Shown piece after piece: positions 48,201 through 60,200 of a stretch of 64,000 nt of DNA (positions within the stretch are counted from its first letter, which is position 1; the number at the start of each line of letters is the position of its first letter). Source of the DNA: Eumeta japonica (Eukaryota; Arthropoda; Insecta; Lepidoptera; Psychidae). The notes under the pieces were generated by a model. It worked only from the letters and a program-made list of their open reading frames with translations. It searched no databases and was not told where the DNA came from. The translations under genes and the position numbers were made by a program. Where the stretch lies: contig BGZK01002073.1 in assembly GCA_005406025.1 (NCBI GenBank), positions 17,496 to 81,495 on the forward strand. The letters are read 5' to 3'.

Positions 48201-51200
48201 ATGACCCAAATATTCACTTATAATATTTAATACGCGTGTTATAAAGTTACTTCACTAACTAAACGTAATTATTTAGGTCGCCAGGCAACGTTGGGTCAGA
48301 CAGAAGGCAGAGAAAATTAAGGTAAGTACAGCTAATTATTTAAAAGTTGAGCGCTCATATATATACGGTAGAATTGATACATGCATACATGTAAATACTA
48401 GAGATGTAAAAGGGAAATGGTAAAATAATTTTTACAAAAAAAAATTCGGTTCTAAAAATGCTGCCCCATAACGATGTACTACAATGGCCGCATGTATTTG
48501 CTTTGATAATAATATGTGATTATTAATTAAATTCATAAATATAGCAGTATTGATATTTTAAAAAATGTTTTGAAAATAGTCAAGCGATTGAAAATCTGTT
48601 ATAGTAAAAATTATCGACCATGCTCATGCTACTCTGTTATGAATACATTTACCTTTAAATCTTTCGGAGGCTAGGTCTTTTAAAGTGAACCTAGTTGATA
48701 TAGGACGTTAATTCTCTATGATGATTGATTGCGCAGTGTAGACCTCTATCCCGTGCTATTCATAATTTCCATTAATTATGCAGTTTTTCTGTCAATGTGC
48801 TTGAAGAATATGATAATCTGCTGAAGCTGAATTCATGTGATTACTTCTTAAATCTGTGTTCTACTTGAAAGGAGCTCACAGTCAAGGGCTTAGAGGAAGA
48901 ACTAAGGGAGATGGCCGACAGGCAGCAGAAGGAAATAGCTGACCTGAGAATGGCACAAGCTGAGCAGATGAGCCGTATGCAGGTCAAGCACAATGCCGAG
49001 TTGGAGGAACTGCGCAGAACTATGGAAGAAGAAAAAGAAACGGCGTTGATCAAAGAGCGACAACTGGCCAGCTCTAGGTTGTATAAAATTACAAACCAGT
49101 CAATATTATGTATATTTGAAATGTCTTGGTTTTTTTATTCTGTTCAAAATTTATGTTTTGAACAGAATGTTAATATACCTAAATAATATTTATCCATTTT
49201 ATCTTATCGGATGTGTATCACCTCACTGCTCAAGCATAAGGGCCCATCCATAAATTACGTCACACGAATTTTTTATGTGATCTCCCTTCCTCGGTGTGAC
49301 GTCACATATTTCTCAATTTTAAATTTATATAATACTTCCAAAACGATTCATATGTTTCTATTATAAATCTTTTTTTTTTCATAAAGTTGACAATAAATTA
49401 AAAATCTTCTGAAATAGTCAAGGCCTTTCGACGTATGTCAAAGTCGACCGACGCTTAACACCATAGGTAAAGGGAGAAAGGTTTTTGTTAGAATTATAGA
49501 CATTCATTACTTTAGATTTATACATGTGACGTCACAAATTTATGACTCGTTCCCTTCTTGCCACATGTTGTCAAACTTCATTGACCCACTCCCGCTCCTT
49601 AACATTTGACGTAATCTATGAAGTGCCTCTACCCTCAATGTTTTTGTATCCGATCGAAATGCTTTAACCTTAAACCCTACATGCCGGTGCCGTATGGGTG
49701 TAGGCTGTTAATAACCTTTTTCACCAATAAAATAGCGACGACCGGAGCCAGTCGCTTAATATGTTTTCTAAGGCAGAGCTGCTTTACTTCGATATTGAGT
49801 TAAAAACTCATTACTTATCACGTTAGAATTAGAATTCAGTAGGTATCGTTTGATTTTAAGGCAACATGCTAAAGTTTGGCCACAACCACTCTGTGCAGAT
49901 GATGTAAATGTAAAAACATTAATTGTTTACTCAAGTTACACTAAACACTTGAGAAGTTTTCTGTATAGAATGCCTTATTTTGTTTTTTTTTCCCCTTTTA
50001 CAATCCACGTTTTCTATTAAAATCTGGGATTCATTTTCAATTTATAGATGATGAAATTTGAATTACGAATTTTAAGGAAATTTTTTCTTCGATCATCTAT
50101 CAGTTTTCTAAAGAATTTCATATTTTAAACAAAACAATAGTCCTGAACAAGTCTTTATTATTGAGAATGAAAAATATTTTATTCACTTAATTCTAATAAT
50201 GAAACATGTGAAAGCTGGTATTAATGGGCTCTACAATTTTTATGACACATTAATAAGTTTTTGGTCTTATTGTTTGGAATATTCATGGTAAAATTTAACT
50301 TCCATACTTCCAGAATGGAAAAACAAATATTGGAACTGGAACTAACATATCAGGAGCAAAGGACGAAACTAGTGAACGAGATGCGCGCCGAGAACGAACG
50401 CCTCGCCGAAGCGCTGGGGGAACGCGAACGGACGAACAAGCTACAAATAGGTTGTTTTTCAATTTGGTAGAATATTTCTTACTTACAAAATTCTGATTTA
50501 TTATTACATAATAATTTACATTTAATTACAATTTTTGTAATACTCCTTTATTGGAATGAAGTTCCTTACGGCGGGCTTGGAGGAGATAGGGATTTTGCTG
50601 CGCGACCGAACTGAAAAAAATGTGATAGTAAAACCGTAAGAAAAAGTCCGTGAAATAAAACCGTTAAATGAGACGTGCGCAGGCGCGACAGATGTATACA
50701 CAAGCGAGTAGTGTATTATACCTTTCTCTTTCCCTCTCTTTCATTTCGTTCTCTTATCCCTTCTCTCTCTATTACCACTCCACCCCGCCAATGCATAGTA
50801 TATACTCATGAATTCATGGACAGGCACGTGGCTAATATTAACATTATAGATACATTTTACTCGTGAGTAGTCACGTTTATTTTCATATAATTTCAAATCG
50901 TCAAAACAATAATAAATATAATAACAATGGCAAGTGAACTAACAAGTGATTTGAATGCAATTGACAGTGATAATGGTGGGAAATTATTCTATTTCTATGT
51001 AATTTTGTGTTGTCAAACAAAAATAAAGAGATATATTTTGTTATTTTAGTTGATAATTTGAATTACAATTTTTTTTTATTTTACATAATTTGGAAGATGG
51101 CCTTCTACAACGTGCACATTTTATCACGACATTTCTCTAAATGCGTCAAAGTGTAATAAAGCTCAATAACTTAAATTTTAAGCTCTGGCAGTGGCTTAAC

Positions 51201-54200
51201 GTTAAGTCGGTAAGAGCGTCGCTTGATCAATTTACCCTTACCAAGTCGTATCGAATGACCCACTTCGTTGAGCCGTCTTATCCGGGTGTAATCACCAGAA
51301 ATAGGACAACAATGCTTAGCGAGCAGCGTGGAGGACTGGCTCAGTCTAGGTCGCTCAACCTGAAATAAAAAGATTGCGGAACGGTATACCCCAGCATTGA
51401 TTGATCGAAGCGAAGGTCACTAATTGGAGAACTTGACTCTGCATTGATTTTACTTTAGTTACACATTTTTGACGAATCGCTGAAGAATTCAGCGCCAGTG
51501 GTTAATTGGTTTTGCGTTTTTGCAATAACTTTGATAAGTAAGAACCCTGTCAGCGGTTCGACGATTTACATCAGTTAATAGAAAACACGTAGAAAAGCAA
51601 AAGGTGGATATTGAGAAACACATAATCACAATAAATTGCTGCGGAATCACTTGAAAGCTTGTCGTTAATCGCACTAGACTCGTAATTGTGTGACTGGACA
51701 CTGATCGTAGATATAAAACTCAATGCGTCTGCGTCAGCACTTCGGTATTTATATTTGTTGAATAGCCGACTAGAATGTTTTTTGAATACAAATAGACCAA
51801 TAAATTATCTAGAACAAAAAGGTCGTAAACATGTCATGTCTGACATAAACAATCAAGATTTATTACTTCCCGAAAGGTCAAACCAAAAACAGAATCATTT
51901 CAAAAGAATTAACACACATCTAAAGCGCCGTCAGAAGTTAAGGTGGCGCGCACAACGGGAAGTTAATGTGATAATCTATTTTCAAATATTTTTTCTTACG
52001 GAAACTACCACTTTTGACTGGCGATCAGTTCGCCACAATATTAAAAGGTCACAATAGTCTTCTCAAGTCTCAGTATTGGTATTTTTTCAACGATTTTAAT
52101 TCTTTCCTATCATCAAATATTACTAATTGATCAGCGTTTGCTTCTTAAGTGTTATCATAATTTAAGGAACCTTTAAAGTATTCTACTCCTCTGTTTTATC
52201 AGTCCTATTAAAATTTCCATTTGTTTTTGTGTCTGTTCATGATCATTAAAGGCTTAAATTCTTGATTTGATTTATGAACTTGTTTATATAATTTCCTACT
52301 AGTTTAAATATTCTATGACTTATAATACAAAGGCATTTCAGAGTATTTTACGATCGACATTTTTTTTCCTTTTTTTTACAATTTATCTATTTTACATATA
52401 GTTAGTAGTAAATAACAGTTTAAACTAAATAGAAAGTAATTGACATAACAAAATTGCCTTAAATTTTAAAAGTAGTTATATTGAATATGTAGTATTTGCT
52501 TCTCTATTGCAGAGGAATGGCGTCAAGAACAGGAAAGAATAATAGAAGAAAAAAAATCGTTAGAAGAAGATGAGCTGGCCAAGAAAAAAGAAAACTTGGA
52601 AGTGGGTAACAGTTATTGTAGATATGTATAAATTTTTCATTTATGGACTATATAGTGATTTATATAAAATATCGCCAAGTATATAATAACATGATAATGT
52701 TTCAGCAATTTAACTAAACCATTGAAATGTTTATTTTTCATTAACTTTTTTAATAATGACAATTATTATCACTTGTAAAACAATAAATTTCAATATATTA
52801 AAATACAGGAAGAGCTGAAACGACATCGCAAAGAAATGGAGGGAGAATTTGAACGTTACAAACGTGAATTCGAGGCGGAACAGCAGGTAATACTTAAGAG
52901 GAAAGTGACAGAAATAAGTATGCAGCACAAGCTAGAGCGAGACAGGGAGATAGAGAAGGCGATAGAGAGCATGGAAGCAGAAGCGCAACAAGGAAGGAAG
53001 GAACTTCAAGACGCATTAAGGTAAATGTCTCATTTCCATTATGAAACCGTCGTATCGATAAGATGAGGAAATGGTAATTATCCAGTAGCTAAAGAAGTTC
53101 TAACTAAATAAATATTATTCTTAGTAGTATTATGTATCGTTTTTATCAAGGTCATTAAAAACATTATTACGTATTTATGGTATATTTGAAAATATAACTA
53201 TTCGCCTTCGATGAAGAATTATATTTGCTTTGCTTGATTTTGATGTGAATGTTACAAAATATATTTGAGACATAGAAATAGTCAAATCTTTTTATAACAG
53301 AATTAAATAGATGAAAATTTGTGATTTTCCAACTTTATGTAAATGCAAGATTGAGCTTTAATAATAAACTTATCATTAACATTGATGTGAAAAGCTACTC
53401 ATTATGAAATTATTCAAGTTCTAATGTACAGTATGGATTTTATCATGCATCCTTTCGCAAATATTTATGATCTCCTCTACTTGTAAAACAATTTTGGCAA
53501 AAAACCATAGTCATTGAAGTGGCCGTGTCTGAGAAAAACAGCTTAGAATATCTACGTAGAAATGTCTACTGACATCCTTAGCTTTCAATTGACACGTAAG
53601 TACTGCGCCAGAGCGCGCCGCGCGGCCTGCCACCCAATCGCACTCGCAGTCTTACCGAGCATTTACTAGGGTTGTGCTTATATTATTTTTAAGTTTATTT
53701 TCAATGATATATTTTTACAGTAGATACTTTGGCCAAGTTGTTCTAGAAAATAAGAATATTACGAATATTTGCGAAAAGATGCATGATAAAATTCATCCTG
53801 GATATCCTATGCTATTAAACGAGAAATTCTTGTTTATGTATTAGTATAAGAGCTAGCAACGTTTTTGAGAGAGAATTTCAGGTCAGCTGATTTATTGATA
53901 TGTCGTCTCTCTTGCTCTTTCGGTTAGGGTCTGGGCTGTCTGGCCGGCGGTGGCGGTTGCGTTTACCTGTGCGCATCCTATCTGTACAGGTAATGATACT
54001 AACTTTTAAAATAATTTTAAGAAGGTTCATTTTTAATATTTTAACTTTAGATAAGCTTAACAAACATCCATCTCTTATTGCCAGACATTTTTGTCATTGC
54101 TAACAATGAGCCAGACGCCAATTTTGATTTATTTTTTTTGAATTAAAAATTCAAAGTATTTCAGTTTGTCTGTAATTTTAATATTATGTTGTTTAAGTAT

Positions 54201-57200
54201 GAAAAACGTAAAATTAATTTGCCAGACACTAATTCTGTTGTTAAACCATGTATTAGCCAAATATTAAAAATGATTATAAATCAAATTATTTAAATATTTT
54301 TTAATCACCTTGTCTAATTAGGGTTTTTTCTATCTCGTTCTCAGCAATTTATTCTGCAATTGTTTCTCTTTATCCAATAGTATCATACTATACGAATTTT
54401 CAGGACTTTGTCGTTCTAATACATGGTTTAACAACAGAATTAGTGTCTGGCAAATTAATTTTACGTTTTTTCATACTTAAACAACATAATATTAAAATTA
54501 CCGACAAACTGAAATACTTTGAATTTTTAATTCAAAAAAAATAAATCAAAATTGGCGTCTGGCTCATTGTTAGCAATGACAAAAATGTCTGGCAATAAGA
54601 GATGGATGTTTGTTAAGCTTATCTAAAGTTAAAATATTAAAAATGAACCTTCTTAAAATTATTTTAAAAGTTAGTATCATTACCTGTACAGATAGGATGC
54701 GCAGAGGTAAACGCAACCGCCACCGCCGGCCAGACAGCCCAGACTCTAACCGAAAGAGCAAGAGAGACGACATATCAATAAATCAGCTGACCTGAAATTC
54801 TTGTTTTCCCGACGTTGCTAGCTCCCGTACTATATTATTATGCTACGATGATCTCGCAAACGACTCTGATGATTGGGATGAAAAATATATTTTAAATGTT
54901 ACTTTATATCGCCATCTTGTATTATTTTTAAAAAATTGCATTGTTGCTATGCTTTTGGTTCTCAACAACAAATGGTACATCATATAAACTACAGATGGCG
55001 CTAATAAATGAAATGCATAGGTAACTTTTACAAGTGAATATTTATTTTTGGAAATATATTGCATTTTTTACTGAAAGATGTTAACAAGAAATTTTTTTGC
55101 CCAGATTCTCTGACATAAATAGTAAGAAAGTAAGAAAAATGATTTTATGTACATAATCAACCAATCAGATAAATAAAAAAATAATAATTAATTTTCCATG
55201 TAATGGTGAACCATGAGCATCATCATCGAAAATGGTTTCCATTATCGATGGTAATGCCTATGGCCCTAGCACATGCTCATCTGGGCCATGCTGTCACAGA
55301 GCTATGCTGTGACCAACTTGGTTACACACGAAAATGAGTCAGTTCGTTCGGGGAGATACCACACTCACAGAGTACAGTCGTGAAGTGACAGCTTCCGCTG
55401 TTGCATTTCATCGAATGAGAGAGAGTTTTTGACCTAAAGGTCAAAAACTATTTAATACTAGAATTTATAAATAAATACAGGAAGTATTTAATTTTATTCT
55501 ATGAAAGGTCACAGCTATTCTACCTTATTGTACATACAAAATTAAGAAATAAAAGAAAAATTGTTAATCTTAATGAAATGTTTATTGGATCAATTAAATA
55601 TGCAGGCGCAACAAAGAACAGTATGAAATCGAACTGAAGGAGCTAGCCGAGACGGAGCAGGCGACGCTCAAGCGGTATCAGGACGCGCAGGCCAGGATCA
55701 GACAGACCGAAGCAAAATGTAAGCATAGTATACTGTCAAAAATATTACATTTTTATGTTCTATATTCTGCTCTCGTTATATATTTCTGTTAAAGACGAAC
55801 CCGAGTGTGTTCGTTTTCTCTTCTTCATTTTCCTTCTTTGAGTTTTTTTAGTACACAATCTTAAGTAATAGAGGATAACAATGTCTTAATTTAGTTAAAA
55901 ATTTAAGTGGTGCTGTGCGCTCTGTTGACCACCGACAGATTACAAACTTTTAGAGATAGAGTTAAATTGGTTTGTTCTCTTACACGACGACACGTAACAC
56001 ATAATGTTATTTTTTCAAATGTTTGAAACAAAGCTTAAAACTTTTCGCATGGAATAAACTACTTGTAATAGTTTTCGTCACTATAATTCTTTTACTTATT
56101 CCGTTTTTCCTTTAAGTATGAAAAGTTAAAAATGGGTGGACGCTGCTCATCATGCATAAATAGGAAATATTTTTGTTTTTTTATTATTATTATTATTGAA
56201 GCTATCTATGCATCAAAAACTATGGCCTCTATGCATATAGTTTACAAATAATTGAAAAATTCATATAACTCTTATGACACTGAACAAATAAATGAGTATC
56301 AGCATTAGAATGATAGAATTAAATGGCATTATTATATTTCGTAATTTCATTGCAAAATTATGTTGCTATTCTAATGAGATACTTGCTTGGAAAATTTCAT
56401 CAGAAAGATAAAAAATTGGTGGAGTTATAAGCTGTTACAAATGGACATACATATCATAACAACATATAAGTGCTTATGCCATATGAATGCTAATGTTACT
56501 GAAATAGTACAATACTAATACTGTATAGTGTTTCAGTTATTTGTAATTTACATTTCAGGCGCCGAACTTGAAGTGACTATCAGTCAGCTAGAGACAAGAA
56601 ATAGAGTTTTAGTTGAAGTATGTATAATAGAATGTTCTATCGGATTGTATGTTTTAATTTCACTTTTTAAATGTTTTAAAAGTTAATGTGACATAGTTGT
56701 TTTTTTTATTTTGCTTTTTATTTTTGAGTTAATTTAGAATTTAAAATCACCAACATTGTACAGATATTATTGAAATGTCAGCCTATGTTTTATGGAAATG
56801 TATTTTAAATCTGTTCATCCACATCCATAAACGATGTGGTATGGTAGAACAATACTGTGGCCACCTTGGTTTCTGCACGATCCGGCTCGATCAGTAAGAC
56901 ACCGGTTTCTCACAGAATACAGGCATGAAGCAACAGCTTCAGCTGTTGATTTTCATCCAATGAGTGAAAGTTCCGGTGGCCTACTTCCCTTCCATGTGAT
57001 ATGTCATTCCTTCATTAAACTTCTGATAGCCCATTCTCTCCATCAGACATCGTATTTTTTTCCAAAAGCCTGGAAATACACTAGTGACTCCTCTGGTGTT
57101 GCTGGTGTGCACAGGCGGTGGTTATCATCTAGTCTCTGGTGATTCGCCTGCACCCTTAAAATGTTATAAAAAGGTATTCATTTTTGAAAACATTACAAAT

Positions 57201-60200
57201 GCATTGCACACTCAATTGTGTTCTCGATTCCAATTTCATTTCCAATTTGGGTCTCATCCAGAATTGTGTCTTAATCCATTCTTTACGATGTAATATATAT
57301 TATTTGGCATATAAATAAACACAGATATATATATCAAATATTGCAGTTAGATGTTTAGTTGAAGCACTATATGTGTATCCCTTTAGCGCCTAAAGGGACA
57401 CACATATAATAATAATTTGTGGGTCATATAAATAATAATATATTAGGTCAGGGTAAAGTTTTTTCGTATTTTATAAGTAAAAAGTTGCAGTAAAATATCT
57501 GGTTGTACTGTTTGTATCTGGCTAGTTTTGATACCATTAAATAAATTAAATTAAAAAAAAAAATGAAAACTGTGTCCCGCCATTTTCATTTAGCATTTCT
57601 GTCCACCAAAATGAGTGAATCAAATGTAGAAATTTGGTACATATTAAAATTTTTTACAAAAAACGGAAAAATGCGACTCAAGCTGTGAAAAAAAATTGTA
57701 ACGTTTATGGACCTAATGCAGTGTCGGTAACTTTGGTGTCAAAGATGAACTTCACTCTGGTCGACCTGTCATGTAGAAAAGTAGAGCAAAATCGGCATAT
57801 TAGTTCTTACGACATAACTGATGAGCTAGTGATTAACCTTAAAACAGTTTTGACTCACATGAGAAAAGCTAGACATACAAAAAAGCTCGATAGTTAGATC
57901 CCACACGAGCTCCTTGAAAGAAATTTAATGAATCGTGTACTCATTTGCAAATCTCTATTGAAACGCAATGAAACCGAACCGTTTTTGAAAAGTTGTGATG
58001 AAACTGGTGATGAAAAATAGATTACATATGACAAGAATGTACGAAAAAGGTCATATTTAAAAGGCAAGCAAGCAGACTATAGTGAAACCTGGATTAACTT
58101 TCAATAAATTGATGCTATGTGTATGATGGGATTGGAAGGGCATTATTCTTTATGAGCATTAACCACCGAGCAAAACCATCAATTCGGAATTCTACTGCCA
58201 ATAGCTGATGAAAATGAAGCTAGAAGTAGAGAAGAATTGGCCGGAATTGATCAACAGAAATGATGTAGTTTTTCACCATGATAATGCTAGACCAGACACA
58301 TCTTTAGCCACTTAGCAAATATTGACAGAATTTGGTTGGAATGTATTAATGCATACACCATAATCTGACCTTTGACCCTCAGATATTCACCTATTTTAGT
58401 CTCTTCAGAATTCTTAAGGTAGTGTTAAGTTAACATCAAGAGAGGATTCCCAAACTACTTATGGTTTTTTTATCAGAAGTCCCAAAATTTCTAAACCAAT
58501 AGGATTATGTCAGTACCCACAAAATTGCAACAAGTTGTTAAACAAGATGGCATATATATACATTACAATTAAATCTAAATAAACTAATAAAAAAAATATT
58601 TTGAATTTGTATAAAAAAACTCCCTGACTTTATATTATTCACCCATTTGGATATTGGAGAACGAAGCCATAATTTATTTTTGTTGTCTAATATGTAAAAA
58701 ATTATTATTAAAGATACATGTATACTTTAGAAAAACTCGCAGCTAGAGGAACAGGCTGAAGAAACACGAGCCAGTTGTGAAAACTCGTGGAAGTCCAAGT
58801 TGGAGCAGTGTCGCGTCGAGATGAACGAGTTGAAGAAGACCCACGAGGAACAAATGCACCAACTTTATGCCAAGTTAGTGCCAGATTTATTAATGAATAA
58901 ATTTTATTCAACACATTCAACAAATATATTACTAGCTACTATAACACATCTTTTCTACTCCCATAATAATGACCTTTATTCACTAAAAAGTGAATAAAGA
59001 TCATCATTATAATTGAAAATTCATCATGAAAATACAAGTTGCAGCATATCAACTTCACATGTTGTCTGCTCTTAATTTTTTTTAAGCTATCATTTTTTTA
59101 ATTTTAAATTAATCATATTACTTTAAGTAAGGAATTATTGTAATACATATGGAGGTGTCTAAATATAATGTCGGTTTTTAATGTTCACTTTATTTATTAA
59201 ATAATCACATAAAAAGGAAACCTTAATATTCAAAGTATAGATCATTGTATTCTATGGTCTTAACTCAACGCTGATCAAGCTGTCCGAGCCTTGTTAATAC
59301 CGTTAGTTGGATTTCGATGCAAAGAATTACCGCATTTCATTTCATCATCTTTGGACTCTAAATGTTTTTCTACGAAAGATATTCTCTGTGGATCTGAATA
59401 AATAGCTTGTCTAATAGTGCAAGCTCTGGATTAAATGCCGGATGTATTAGGAGTTCAATCCAGTAATTTCTTCAATCTCACTCCGCGTAACTTTCGCACT
59501 ATGCGGTCCAGCATTATCTCGTCAAAGCATCCGTTTTTGGTTTATTAATAGTCTCGTCGACAAGTTCAAAATCGTGTTAATTCTTGATAAAGATATTAAA
59601 AATATGTGCGATAGCTGATTGGATTCGGAATGACGTCTAGAAAAATGTATTCGAAGGATTTTACTGCACGATAAAAATTGCAAGTTATTAAAAAATTAAG
59701 TTAAAAAAAAAAGGTATTTCGTTTTTTGGCTATTACTCAAAAACTATTAATATTTAAGAAATTAAAAAAAAAAGATTCATAAAGAGGAGAAAATTTCCAA
59801 GAAAAAAATCCTAACTCCCGGAACTCTAATCCTAATCCGGAACCCGGAAATACCATATTTTTTTTTAATTTTAATATTGATATTTAATCCTAAAAAAAAT
59901 ATTTTATGTATTAAACTCTGTTGAGCGGTAGCGCGGTCATGCTGTATCGGCCGCACGGGACCCTATTTTCAGCACTAAATCAAAATTATAAATAATGAAG
60001 GTAGAGTTCCGGAAGTTACGACTTTTTTCTTGGAAATTTTCTCCTCTTTATGAATCTTTTTTTTTTAAAGTTCTTAAATATTAATGGTTTTTGAGTAATA
60101 GCCAAAAAACGAAATACCTTTTTTTTTCAATTTAATTCGTTAATAACTTTTGCAATTTTTATCGTGCAGTAAAATTCATCGAATACATTTTTCTAAACGT

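Noticed and set aside
53900..54795. Four mirror-image frames of 61-67 codons
   Set aside because: They are the same sequence read on the two arms of the foldback element, not genes.
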